Of a stretch of DNA of 64,000 bases, positions 33,035-41,205 are shown piece by piece. The position numbers and the translations under genes were made by a program. Every line of letters begins with the position of its first letter. Positions within the stretch are counted from its first letter, which is position 1. This DNA is from Salinispora mooreana (GTDB lineage Bacteria; Actinomycetota; Actinomycetes; Mycobacteriales; Micromonosporaceae). The notes under the pieces were generated by a model. The model was given only the letters and a program-made list of their open reading frames with translations, made no database searches and was not told where the DNA came from. The stretch spans positions 66,265 to 130,264 of the forward strand of contig NZ_KB900614.1 in assembly GCF_000379065.1 (NCBI RefSeq), read 5' to 3'.

Positions 33035-34496
33035 CCCCACCGTGTCGGGGGCCCCGCCAACGGCTGGTGACCACCTTGCCCCGGGTGAAGAAGCGCACCC
33101 CGTCCTCCCCGTGCGCGTGCAGGTCGCCGAAGAGCGACGCCTTCCAGCCGCCGAAGGAGTAGTGCGCCATCGGCACCGGGATCGGAACGTTGATCCCGAC
33201 CATGCCCACCTGCACCTCGTGCTGGTAGCGCCGGGCGGCGCCCCCGTCGTTGGTGAAGATGGCTGTCCCGTTGCCGTACGGGTTGGTGTTGACCAGGTGG
33301 ACGGCCTCCTCGTACGAACCGACCCGAACCACCGACAGCACCGGCCCGAAGATCTCGTCGGTGTAGACCGACATCTCCGGGGTGACCCGGTCGAACAGGG
33401 TCGGCCCCAACCAGTAGCCGTTCGGGTCACCGTCCGGACGCACGTCCCGCCCGTCCACCACCGGCACCGCGCCCGCCGCCACGCCCGCCTCGACGTACGA
33501 GCGCACCCGCTCGGCGTGCGCGGCGGTGACCAACGGGCCCATGTCGCAGCCGCGCCGGCCGTCACCGGTGCGCAGCTCCGCCATCCGCTCGGCGATCTTC
33601 TCCACCAGCACGTCCGCGACCGGCTCCACCGCGACCAACGCAGAGATCGCCATGCAGCGCTCCCCCGCCGACCCGAACCCCGCGTTGACGGCGGCGTCGG
33701 CGGCCAGGTCCAGATCCGCGTCGGGGAGCACCACCATGTGGTTCTTCGCCCCGCCGAGGGCCTGCACCCGCTTGCCCGCCAGCGACGCACGCTGGTGTAC
33801 ATGCCGGGCGACCGGGGTGGAGCCGACGAACGACACCGCCCGCACGGCCGGATGATCCAGTAGGGCGTCCACAGCCTCCTTGTCCCCGTTGACCACATTG
33901 AGCACCCCGGGCGGCAGGCCCGCCTCGGCGAACCACTCTGCCAGCAGCAGCGCCGCGCTCGGATCCTTCTCGCTGGGCTTGAGCACCACCGCGTTACCGG
34001 TCGCCACCGCGACCGGCACGAACCACAGCGGCACCATCACCGGAAAGTTGAACGGACTGATCACCGCCACCACCCCGAGGGGCTGGCGAAGGTTGTAGGA
34101 ATCCACCTCGGTCGAGATGTTCTCGCTGTACCCGCCGCGCATGACCGCGGCGATGCCGCAGGCGTACTCGATCACCTCCAGCCCACGCTGCACCTCGCCG
34201 GCGGCGTCGGCGAGCACCTTGCCATGCTCCGCCGTGATCACCTCGGCGAGCCGGTCGCGTCGGGCGTGGACCAACTCCCGGAACGCGAAGAGCACCGCCG
34301 TGCGCCGCGACAGGGAGGCGTCTCGCCAACCCTGCGCGGCCCGGTCGGCGGCCTCGACCGCTGCCGCCACCTCCGCGGCGGAGGCCAGCTCGACCTCCGC
34401 GGTACGCACGCCGGTGGCCGGATCGAAGACGTCGCCGCGGCGCACGGCCGTGCCGGAGAGCAACGTGCCGTCCACGAAGTGCCCGATGAGACTCAT
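33006..34496 (-). CDS. mmsA: Methylmalonate-semialdehyde dehydrogenase (acylating)
   Basis: MmsA oxidises malonate or methylmalonate semialdehyde to acetyl-CoA or propionyl-CoA with NAD and CoA. The 496-residue protein shows the start IGHFVDGTLLSG, the cofactor segment VISPFNFPVMVPLWF, the LGGAKNHMVV motif typical of MmsA, and the catalytic Cys in GSAGERCMAISA. FFTRGKVVTSRW near the end is also typical. GGAGGTGGCGGC precedes the ATG, whose first bases overlap the aminotransferase stop (ATGA). The pair fits catabolism of valine, beta-alanine or 3-aminoisobutyrate. Its 3' end overlaps the acyltransferase gene by 29 bp. Confidence 0.94.
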   Translation of the reverse strand: MSLIGHFVDGTLLSGTAVRRGDVFDPATGVRTAEVELASAAEVAAAVEAADRAAQGWRDASLSRRTAVLFAFRELVHARRDRLAEVITAEHGKVLADAAGEVQRGLEVIEYACGIAAVMRGGYSENISTEVDSYNLRQPLGVVAVISPFNFPVMVPLWFVPVAVATGNAVVLKPSEKDPSAALLLAEWFAEAGLPPGVLNVVNGDKEAVDALLDHPAVRAVSFVGSTPVARHVHQRASLAGKRVQALGGAKNHMVVLPDADLDLAADAAVNAGFGSAGERCMAISALVAVEPVADVLVEKIAERMAELRTGDGRRGCDMGPLVTAAHAERVRSYVEAGVAAGAVPVVDGRDVRPDGDPNGYWLGPTLFDRVTPEMSVYTDEIFGPVLSVVRVGSYEEAVHLVNTNPYGNGTAIFTNDGGAARRYQHEVQVGMVGINVPIPVPMAHYSFGGWKASLFGDLHAHGEDGVRFFTRGKVVTSRWRGPRHGGVNLGFPIQT

Positions 34497-35803
34497 GCCG
34501 CCACCTCCCCCGCGGTCCCGCCGGACCGGATCGCGTCCACCAGAATTGCCAGGCCCTCCCGGGCCTCCTCCTCGGTCAGGGTCAACGGCGGGCCCATCCG
34601 CACCACGTTCCCGTAGAGGCCACCCTTGCCGACGAGCAGGCCGCCGGCCCGGCACGCCTCGAACACCTGGGTGGCTCGCCCGGGATCCGGGACAGCGGTG
34701 CCCGGGTGGACGAACTCGCAGCCGAGCATCAGCCCCTTACCGCGTACCTCGGCGACCCCGGGCAACCCGCCGACCGCGGCGCGCAGCCCCTCGTTGAGGA
34801 TCGCGCCGACCCGGTCCGCGTTGGCCTGCAGATCGTTGTCGAGCAGGTAGTCGAGCACGGCGTTGCCGGCGGCGGCGGAGATCGGGTTGCCGCCGAAGGT
34901 GGAGAAGCTGATCGCCGGCACCGACTCGACCACCTCGGCCCGCCCGACCACCCCGGCAAGCGCGAACCCGTTGCCGACGCCCTTGGCAAAGGTGATCATG
35001 TCTGGGGTCACCCCGTGGGCCTGGTAGCCCCAGAAGTGCGTGCCGGTACGCCCCCAGCCGGTCTGCACCTCGTCCGAGATGAGCAGGATGCCATGCTCGT
35101 CGAGCACCTTGCGCCAGCCGGCGAGCAGCCCGTCCGGGCCGTGCACGAATCCGCCGACGCCCTGAATCGGTTCGGCGATCAGACAGGCGACATCACCCGA
35201 GGTCTGGGTGGCCAGGACCTCCCGCAGATCCTCCACCGCCGCGTCGATCCGATCCGCCTCGGGCAGCCGGGCGAGCAGGCCCCGCAGCCGCTCCCCCGAG
35301 TGCAGCCAGGCCACCTGCAACGGGTTCAGCGGGCTCGCCGACCAGCCGCGGTTGCCGGTGATCCCGATCGTCGCGTACGACCGGCCGTGATAGCTGTTGC
35401 GCACGGCGAGGATCTGCTGCGAACGCCGATAGTTGGTGGCCATCAGCAACGCGGCCTCGTTGGCCTCGGTGCCGGAGTTGGTGAAGAAGACCCGGGCGTC
35501 CGGGATCCCGGACAGCCGGGCCACCTTCTCGGCCAGCTCCACCTGCTGTCGGATCAGATAGAGCGTCGAGGTGTGCACGATCCCGGTACGCAACTGGCGC
35601 TCCACCGCCGCGCGGATCTCCGGAATGTCGTAACCGATGCTGTTGGTCAGCACGCCGCCAAAGAAATCCAGGTACGTGCGGCCCTGCGCATCGGTGACCC
35701 GGCGCCCCTGGCCAGCGACGAGTTCGAGCGGTTCGTCGTAGTAGAGCGGCATCCAGGACGGGAGCACCGCCCGGTGCCGGGCCAGCAGATCGTCGGCGGT
35801 CAT
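34493..35803 (-). CDS. Class III aminotransferase (omega-amino acid type)
   Basis: A 436-residue PLP enzyme of the class III aminotransferase family. Motifs include FFTNSGTEANEAALL (PLP phosphate binding), SYHGRSYATIGITG, LISDEVQTGWGRTG (cofactor Asp) and the Schiff-base Lys in MITFAKGVGNG. It precedes and is translationally coupled to mmsA, so it most likely makes malonate or methylmalonate semialdehyde from beta-alanine or 3-aminoisobutyrate. The ATG at 35803 with GAGAGGTGTC is chosen; upstream in-frame codons lack a site. Confidence 0.9.
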   Translation of the reverse strand: MTADDLLARHRAVLPSWMPLYYDEPLELVAGQGRRVTDAQGRTYLDFFGGVLTNSIGYDIPEIRAAVERQLRTGIVHTSTLYLIRQQVELAEKVARLSGIPDARVFFTNSGTEANEAALLMATNYRRSQQILAVRNSYHGRSYATIGITGNRGWSASPLNPLQVAWLHSGERLRGLLARLPEADRIDAAVEDLREVLATQTSGDVACLIAEPIQGVGGFVHGPDGLLAGWRKVLDEHGILLISDEVQTGWGRTGTHFWGYQAHGVTPDMITFAKGVGNGFALAGVVGRAEVVESVPAISFSTFGGNPISAAAGNAVLDYLLDNDLQANADRVGAILNEGLRAAVGGLPGVAEVRGKGLMLGCEFVHPGTAVPDPGRATQVFEACRAGGLLVGKGGLYGNVVRMGPPLTLTEEEAREGLAILVDAIRSGGTAGEVAA

Positions 35804-36251
35804 AGTGACACCTCTCAACGAAGCGGGTGATGAGGGCACGCTCTCACCACCGCGCATCGCGAACAACTGGCACCGTGTAGCGTCACCACACCGTCCACCT
35901 GACACCACGTCAACGAGACGCCCCGATGGATCGGTCAACCAGCACCGAAGGGCGTGGCCCAGGCGATGTCCAGTACGGCGGCCAGTTCAGTGATCCAGGC
36001 ACCGTGTGTGGGGGTTGCCCCGGACAGATTCCTCGCCACCAAGCAGGGGGTGCTCGGTGTAGCCGACCGGCGGTTGCCGCGTCCCCGTACGGGCTGAGGA
36101 CTCCGTCCACGAGGACGGGACTTAGCGCCCCGAGGCGACCACGCGAACAGGTGACAGCCTGGCGTGGAGGCGGGGAGTACCGTCGATGGTGGCGGCCCGC
36201 CGGGGTTGAGGCCGGCGGCCCGCCGCCCAGTCCTCAACCTGGGAGGCCAAC
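35804..36251. other. Intergenic spacer, XRE leader
   Basis: The 448-bp spacer lies between the aminotransferase gene (minus) and the XRE-TPR gene (plus). Its right end holds a potential pseudoknot described separately. I find no gene in the remainder; readable frames have poor composition. Confidence 0.45.
36197..36246 (+). promoter_or_regulatory. Potential pseudoknot at ribosome site
   Basis: Stem 1 pairs CCGCCGG (36197-36203) with CCGGCGG (36212-36218). The entire 8-nt loop, GGTTGAGG (36204-36211), is perfectly complementary to CCTCAACC (36232-36239). That downstream strand ends one base before the GGGAGG ribosome site (36241-36246) of the XRE-TPR gene, whose ATG is at 36252. Folding would place a structured element against the ribosome site. 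Confidence 0.45.
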
Positions 36252-37454
36252 ATGGAGCCGAAGCACGACCCAATGCCGCCCGGTGCGCGGATAAAGCTCT
36301 ATCGCAAACGGCGCGGACTCACCCAAGAGGTGTGCGCCCAGCTCAAGGGTGTCAGCGTGGGCGCATGGCGGAAGTGGGAGTCCGGAGAGCGCTCAGTCAA
36401 CAGCCTGGTTGACTGGATCGAGATTGCTCGGATTCTCAATGTTCGTGACCTCTACAAACTCACCGGCCATCCGCTCGGGGTAATGCCCGACGACCCGGCC
36501 GAACACGAATCGGTGCCGCCGCTGCGGGCGGCAATGACCGCCTACGCACCCGATGCCGACCAACTGTCAAACCTCGCTGAACTACAGTCGGCAGTCCGGC
36601 TGGCGTGGACGACGTGGCAACAGTCGCGGCAACGCTACACCTACACCAGCCCGGTCCTCCCTGGCCTGGTCCACGCATCCCGGGCCGCGGTCGCCCGCCT
36701 CGACAGCAACGAACGACGGCAAGCCCAGCGAGTCGCGGCCGACCTGTACCTACTCGTCCGCGCGTTTGCGAAGAGGGTCGGCGCTCAGGACCTTGCGATC
36801 ATCGCCGCTGACCGGGCGCTGACAGCCGCATACGAGGCCGATGATCCCGCCTATCGGGCGTCCGCTGCGTGGAACATGGGCCAGGTGCTCTCCAATCGAG
36901 GGCATACCGAGGATTCGGTGGACATATGCCAGCAGGCCATCGCCGACCAGCAGCGCAGCGCCGGCGACGACCCAGCTCGCCTCGCTGCGCTAGGCGGGCT
37001 ACACCTACTGCTGTCGATCCAGTACGCCCGGCTGCGAGACGAACGGCGGACACTTGACGTGCTTGACCGGGCCGACGCGCTCGCAGCCCGCACCGGGGAG
37101 ACAGAGCACCACTTCATCTTTTTCGGTCCGACCAATGCGGCCATTCACCGTGCCGCAGCAACGCTGGAACTGTCCCGACCAGGGGAGGCCGCGCGGATCG
37201 CGGAACGGGTCGACGTTGGTCGGTCCCCGTCAATTGAGCGTCGACACTCCCACTTCACGCACCTCGCACGGGCGTACGCCAGCAAGCGCGATGACTACGC
37301 CGCGATCCACATGCTGCACGCGCACCGGGAGTCCCCCGAGGAGTCCTCGCTGAATCTGCTGATGCGGGCGACGGTTCGGGAGCTGCTGACCAGGGAAACT
37401 GCTACTAATCGGGATAAATTGCGCAGCATCGCAGAGCTGGTGGGTGTGGCCTGA
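36252..37454 (+). CDS. XRE-family regulator with TPR-like domain
   Basis: A 400-residue protein with an N-terminal Cro/CI-type HTH (about 12-65: IKLYRKRRGLTQEVCAQLKGVSVGAWRKWESGERSV) followed by a long helical TPR-like region (about 160-390). Such HTH-TPR proteins often sit beside peptide natural-product genes in actinobacteria and may sense a peptide. GGGAGG precedes the ATG. It stands just upstream of the graspetide precursor tgmA with two hairpins between, so it is the likely local regulator. Confidence 0.85.
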   Translation: MEPKHDPMPPGARIKLYRKRRGLTQEVCAQLKGVSVGAWRKWESGERSVNSLVDWIEIARILNVRDLYKLTGHPLGVMPDDPAEHESVPPLRAAMTAYAPDADQLSNLAELQSAVRLAWTTWQQSRQRYTYTSPVLPGLVHASRAAVARLDSNERRQAQRVAADLYLLVRAFAKRVGAQDLAIIAADRALTAAYEADDPAYRASAAWNMGQVLSNRGHTEDSVDICQQAIADQQRSAGDDPARLAALGGLHLLLSIQYARLRDERRTLDVLDRADALAARTGETEHHFIFFGPTNAAIHRAAATLELSRPGEAARIAERVDVGRSPSIERRHSHFTHLARAYASKRDDYAAIHMLHAHRESPEESSLNLLMRATVRELLTRETATNRDKLRSIAELVGVA

Positions 37455-37457
37455 AGT

Positions 37458-37472
37458 ACCCCGCTACGGGGT
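37458..37472 (+). terminator. Small hairpin after XRE-TPR gene
   Basis: ACCCCG pairs with CGGGGT around a 3-nt loop, four bases after the regulator stop codon. It is a short, weak terminator candidate that precedes the stronger hairpin at 37527. Confidence 0.45.
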
Positions 37473-37526
37473 GGTCCCCCATTCCGTGAGAGCCGCAGCG
37501 TAATAGCACGCCTACCTTCTGTTGTG

Positions 37527-37562
37527 GCACGGCTGGTTCGGCCCCCTCCGAATCAGCCGTGC
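37527..37562 (+). terminator. Strong hairpin upstream of tgmA
   Basis: A 15-bp stem (GCACGGCTGGTTCGG with CCGAATCAGCCGTGC, one G-U pair) with a 6-nt loop lies between the regulator and the precursor gene. It could end the regulator transcript or act as an attenuator in the tgmA leader. Confidence 0.8.
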
Positions 37563-37639
37563 ATGACAGATCGGGTAGGGGCGGTTGCAGCCGAAAGGGC
37601 GGACGTCTCACCCACCATCGAGGGTGAGGGAGCACGCGC

Positions 37640-37693
37640 ATGATCCGGCTATTCCGTCGACTCCGCCGCCGTTCCGCACGCAGGGACGGGTGA
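37640..37693 (+). CDS. 17-aa basic micro-ORF overlapping tgmA start
   Basis: An ATG with GAGGGTGAGGGAG upstream opens MIRLFRRLRRRSARRDG, an extremely Arg-rich peptide whose TGA overlaps the tgmA GTG (GTGA). It may exist to couple translation to the precursor, whose own ribosome site is weak. It is short and could be spurious. Confidence 0.4.
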   Translation: MIRLFRRLRRRSARRDG

Positions 37694-37920
37694 GCCCGGC
37701 TCGCCCGTTCGGGCTGACACTGTCCACACAGGTACATGCTGAGGTTCCGGTGGTTGACCTGACCGACGCCCACCTGGACCCGGTGACGCAGACCGTGATC
37801 GGTGTCGACGGCGCCTCCTTGGGTAAGCCGCAGACCACGCAGAAGGTCGCCACGAACAGCAAGACCTCCTACGATCACCAAAACTTCAACGACTCCACCC
37901 CGGACACCTACCAGGACTGA
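37690..37920 (+). CDS. tgmA: Graspetide precursor TgmA
   Basis: A 76-residue RiPP precursor of the ATP-grasp-modified type. The leader starts with ARPFGLTLS, the conserved recognition motif of these precursors, then runs through VVDLTDAHLDPVTQTVIGVDG. The C-terminal core is rich in Thr/Ser/Lys and Asp (TNSKTSYDHQNFNDSTPD, then TYQD), as expected for ester or amide crosslinks between hydroxyl or amine side chains and carboxylates. The GTG at 37690 is chosen because the leader motif begins right after it. The maturase gene follows 5 bp later but is truncated. Confidence 0.85.
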   Translation: MSPARPFGLTLSTQVHAEVPVVDLTDAHLDPVTQTVIGVDGASLGKPQTTQKVATNSKTSYDHQNFNDSTPDTYQD

Positions 37921-37925
37921 CTCCC

Positions 37926-38399
37926 GTGACGATCCTGGTACTGACCGAACCCCACGACGTGACCGCCGACCTGGTCATCACCGCACTGCACAACCGAGAG
38001 GCGCAGGTACATCGCGTCGACACCGGCGACTTCCCCCAACTTCTCACCCTGACCGCAGAGAACGGCGGCCAGGGCGGCTGGTCCGGTGTCCTCACCGACG
38101 CCCACCGGCAAACCCGGCTGGAGAATGTCACCGCGGTCTACTACCGGCGGCCCGGCCCGTTCCGGCTAGCCGATGGCCTCGACGACTACGAACGGCGGTG
38201 GGCCACCCAGGAAGCCCGAATCGGGTTCGGTGGCCCGGTCGCGGCGCTGCCAGTACGGTGGGTCAACCACCCCCACCACATGGCGGCAGCCGACTATGGC
38301 TTTGACCGGGACAAGCGGTGTCCCGCTGACGCCACAGCGGTCTGCCACGGGCGTCACGTGGCCCTGCCCCCAGACCGCCAGGAGCCCGCCCTCGAACTG
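37926..38399 (+). pseudogene. tgmB: Truncated graspetide maturase TgmB
   Basis: From GTG at 37926 the first 124 codons (to about 38297) match the N-terminal domain of SAV_5884-type ATP-grasp maturases: MTILVLTEPHDVTADLV, GWSGVL, VYYRRPGPFRL, ARIGFGGPVAALPVRWVNHP. The ATP-grasp core of about 200 residues that should follow is absent. Instead the frame reads GFDRDKRCPADATAV...GRHVALPPDRQEPALEL and runs antisense into the AraC gene. The tail may be a remnant of the usual tgmC methyltransferase C-terminus (inference, with a possible frameshift). The enzyme cannot be functional as it stands. Confidence 0.82.
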
Positions 38400-39338
38400 C
38401 TACCGCCGAGCGGCCGAGCGGTGTTCGCGGGGGCTCACGCCACGCCGGCGTTTGAAGGCGGTACTCAGCGCGAAGGAACTGCCGTAACCCACTCGGCGGG
38501 CGACCGCGCCAACGGTGGCGTCGGGCTCGCGGAGCAGGTCGGCGGCGAGGCTCAGCCGCCAACCGGTCAGATAGGACATGGGTGGTTCACCGACCAGTGC
38601 GGTAAACCGACGGGCCAACGCCGCCCGGGAGACTCCGGTCTCGGCGGCCAGTGACGCCACCGTCCAGGACTGGGCCGGATCGTTGTGCAGCATTCGCAGG
38701 GCGTGGCCGACGACCGGGTCGCGGTGCGCCCGGTACCAGCCGGGGGTCTTGGCTCCGGGGTGGGCGAACCATTCCCGCAGCACCGCGATGAGCAGCAGGT
38801 CGAGCAACCGGTCGAGGACCGCTTCCTGACCAGGGTCGTCCTTGACGATCTCGTCGGCCAGCAGTGGGATCAACGGGGAGTCCCAGGAGTCGCCGCGTAC
38901 GACGAGCAGCGGCGGCAGCACGTCCAGCAACCGTTGGCTGACCTCACCCCGCATCGTGTACGTGCCGGTCAGCAGTATTGTCGGGCCGTCCGAGCTGTTG
39001 CCCCAGGTGCGCACCCCCCACTCGGTCATCTCGGACAGTTCCCGCCCATCCGGACTCGTGCAGCGTTGACCCGGATGGACCACGACCTGCGGCGCCGTGG
39101 ACAGGTCGTCGGCGATCAGGTACGGGGAGGGGCCGCGGAGGATCGCGACATCCCCCGGGTTCAACCAGATCGCCGTGCCCTCGTCGGGTGCGACCCAGGC
39201 GTCGCCTCGGACCATGGCCACCAGGGTGAGTGGCGCTTCGTCCCTGATCGCAATAGACCACGGCGGGGTCAGGACCGAACGCATCAGGACCGCGCCCTGG
39301 GCTCGGGGTCCGTCCAGGAGACCGGCGACTGCGTCCAT
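38400..39338 (-). CDS. AraC-family regulator
   Basis: A 312-residue activator-type regulator. An N-terminal cupin-like sensor domain (AraC_binding_6 type, about 1-185) is followed by a C-terminal double HTH (about 205-305) with SLAAETGVSRAALARRFTALVGEPP and VGAVARRVGYGSSFALSTAFKRRRGVSPREHR. It is divergent from the NmrA-like oxidoreductase gene, a common regulator/target arrangement. The start at 39338 (MDAVAGLLDG) matches the family; a TTG six codons earlier is possible. The 3' end adjoins the broken tgmB fragment. Confidence 0.9.
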   Translation of the reverse strand: MDAVAGLLDGPRAQGAVLMRSVLTPPWSIAIRDEAPLTLVAMVRGDAWVAPDEGTAIWLNPGDVAILRGPSPYLIADDLSTAPQVVVHPGQRCTSPDGRELSEMTEWGVRTWGNSSDGPTILLTGTYTMRGEVSQRLLDVLPPLLVVRGDSWDSPLIPLLADEIVKDDPGQEAVLDRLLDLLLIAVLREWFAHPGAKTPGWYRAHRDPVVGHALRMLHNDPAQSWTVASLAAETGVSRAALARRFTALVGEPPMSYLTGWRLSLAADLLREPDATVGAVARRVGYGSSFALSTAFKRRRGVSPREHRSAARR

Positions 39339-39410
39339 GTAGACGATTAAACACAAGATCGCGCGAATCAGCTATGTACCGTCTCACGTGGTTGCACTTA
39401 ACTGGTCGGT

Positions 39411-40250
39411 ATGGCAACTCAGCGAACGCAGCAGCAGATTCTGGTCCTCGGCGGCACCGGCAAGACCGGCCGGCGCGTCGTGGCACGCTTGCAGGAACAG
39501 GGCCTACCGGTCCGGGTGGGTTCCCGCTCCGCCCAGCAGCCCTTCGACTGGACCGACCAGGCAACCTGGGCACCGGCCCTGCGGGACATGAACGCCGTCT
39601 ACATCTCCTACTATCCGGACCTCGCCGAGCCAGGCGCACTCGAGACAGTCTCCGCGTTCACCGATCTCGCGGTGGCGGCCGGAGTCTCCCGACTGGTGTT
39701 GCTGTCCGGCCGTGGGCAGGACAGTGCCCAACTTGCCGAGAAGCACGTCCAGTCTGCCGGGGCCGAGTGGACGATCCTGCGGTCGGCCTGGTTCAACCAG
39801 AACTTCAGCGAGGACTACCTCCTGGGTCCGATCCTCGGTGGCGAGGTCGTCCTCCCGGTCGGAGCCGTACCCGAGCCGTTCGTGGACGCCGACGACCTCG
39901 CCGAGGTGGCCACGGCGGCGCTGACCGATGACAAACATGCCGGGCAGCTCTACGAGTTGACCGGGCCCCGGCTACTCACCTTCGGTGAGGCGATCGCCGA
40001 GATCTCCACAGTCACGGGTCGCACCATCAACTTCGTGCGGGTTTCCCCCGAGGAGTACGCGGACGGCCTCGCCGCCGTAGGCGTCTCCGCTGAGGCGATC
40101 GAGTTGCTGACACACCTGTTCACGACCCTGCTGGACGGGCGAAACGCCCAGGTGACCGACGGTGTTGCGCGCGCCCTCGGCCGGCCGCCGCGCGACTTCG
40201 CCGACTACGCCACGAGCACCGCGGCCACCGGCGTCTGGGGCGGGGCATAG
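39411..40250 (+). CDS. NmrA-like NAD(P)-binding protein
   Basis: A 279-residue atypical short-chain dehydrogenase of the NmrA/TMR group. The nucleotide motif ILVLGGTGKTGRRVV is at about 10-24. The segment LVLLSGRGQDSAQLAEKHVQSAGAEWTILRSAWFNQNF is characteristic, and the active-site Tyr of classical SDRs is missing, as usual in this group. It is divergent from the AraC gene (72-bp gap), so probably its target. It may act as a redox-sensing or reductase protein; the substrate is unknown. Confidence 0.87.
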   Translation: MATQRTQQQILVLGGTGKTGRRVVARLQEQGLPVRVGSRSAQQPFDWTDQATWAPALRDMNAVYISYYPDLAEPGALETVSAFTDLAVAAGVSRLVLLSGRGQDSAQLAEKHVQSAGAEWTILRSAWFNQNFSEDYLLGPILGGEVVLPVGAVPEPFVDADDLAEVATAALTDDKHAGQLYELTGPRLLTFGEAIAEISTVTGRTINFVRVSPEEYADGLAAVGVSAEAIELLTHLFTTLLDGRNAQVTDGVARALGRPPRDFADYATSTAATGVWGGA

Positions 40251-40265
40251 CCTGCGGTGCCATGC

Positions 40266-40312
40266 GGATCGACTCAGGCCACGCCGCTGAGGACAACGGC
40301 CTGAGTCGATCC
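40266..40312. terminator. Bidirectional hairpin terminator
   Basis: A perfect 15-bp stem (GGATCGACTCAGGCC with GGCCTGAGTCGATCC) with a 17-nt loop between the convergent NmrA-like and SDR genes. Confidence 0.9.
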
Positions 40313-40344
40313 ACGTGGATCCAGCGGCGGAGTCGCCGCCAGGG

Positions 40345-41088
40345 TCAAGCGGCGAAGCCACCGTCCACAGCGATGGCGGCACCAGTGACATAGCGACCAG
40401 CGTCACCCGCGAGGTGGGCGACGGTCGCGGCGACGTCCGACGGCTGACCGAAACGACCGAGTGCGGTGAAGCTCTGCTGCACATCGGCGCCCTCGGCGTC
40501 GGCGGGGTTCATGTCGGTCTCCGTCGGCCCGGGATGGACCAGGTTGGCGGTGATTCCCCTGGCACCCAGCTCGCGGGCCAACGACCTGGTCAGGCCGATC
40601 AACGCGGTCTTGCTCGTCGAATACAGCGAGACACCGGGGAGCGGCACCCGCTCGGCCAGGCAACTGCCGATATTGATGATCCTTCCGCCTTCGGTCATGT
40701 GCCGTACCGCCGCCTGGGAAGCCACGAAGGGTGCCCGAACATTGACGTTCAACACGCGGTCGATGTCCTCCAGTGACATGTCTTCGACCAGACCGCGCAC
40801 CAGAATCCCCGCGTTGTTGACCACGATGTCAAGCCGCCCGAACTCCGCGACGGCCTGATCCACGGCCGTGCGCACAGCAGTCGGGTCCGCACTGTCAGCC
40901 TGGACCGCCCAGGCCCGGCGCCCCAGCGCCTTGATCCGGTCGACGACATCCGCCGCGCGCTCCGCACTGTCCCGGTAGGTCAACGCGACGTCGGCGCCAT
41001 CCGCTGCCAGCCTCAGCGCCACGGCCTCGCCGATGCCACGGCTGCCGCCGGTCACGAATGCCACCTTGCCGCCAAGTACCGCACTCAT
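40345..41088 (-). CDS. Short-chain dehydrogenase (FabG-like)
   Basis: A 247-residue classical SDR oxidoreductase. The cofactor motif TGGSRGIGEAVA is at about 13-24, NNAGIL at about 93-98, the catalytic Ser in NIGSCLAE and Tyr/Lys in YSTSKTALIGL, and the HPGPTETDMNP segment follows. AGGAGAG precedes the ATG. An inverted repeat lies in the promoter region. The substrate is not predictable; FabG-like 3-ketoacyl reduction or sugar/alcohol oxidation are possible. Confidence 0.88.
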   Translation of the reverse strand: MSAVLGGKVAFVTGGSRGIGEAVALRLAADGADVALTYRDSAERAADVVDRIKALGRRAWAVQADSADPTAVRTAVDQAVAEFGRLDIVVNNAGILVRGLVEDMSLEDIDRVLNVNVRAPFVASQAAVRHMTEGGRIINIGSCLAERVPLPGVSLYSTSKTALIGLTRSLARELGARGITANLVHPGPTETDMNPADAEGADVQQSFTALGRFGQPSDVAATVAHLAGDAGRYVTGAAIAVDGGFAA

Positions 41089-41114
41089 GTTCGCTCATCT
41101 CTCCTGTCGTGTTC

Positions 41115-41135
41115 GTGAACAAATGTTATGTTCAC
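41115..41135. promoter_or_regulatory. Inverted repeat upstream of SDR gene
   Basis: GTGAACA-N7-TGTTCAC is a perfect 7-bp inverted repeat 27 bp upstream of the SDR start, in an AT-rich patch. It has the form of a TetR or related dimer operator; the regulator is not identified. The MerR-HEAT product of the next gene is one candidate. Confidence 0.55.
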
Positions 41136-41205
41136 ATGCTGCGGGCAGGGAGTCTGGCGGCAATCCGACGTCGCGTTCCGGCTGAGAAGTGCCGAGCACC
41201 ACCCC

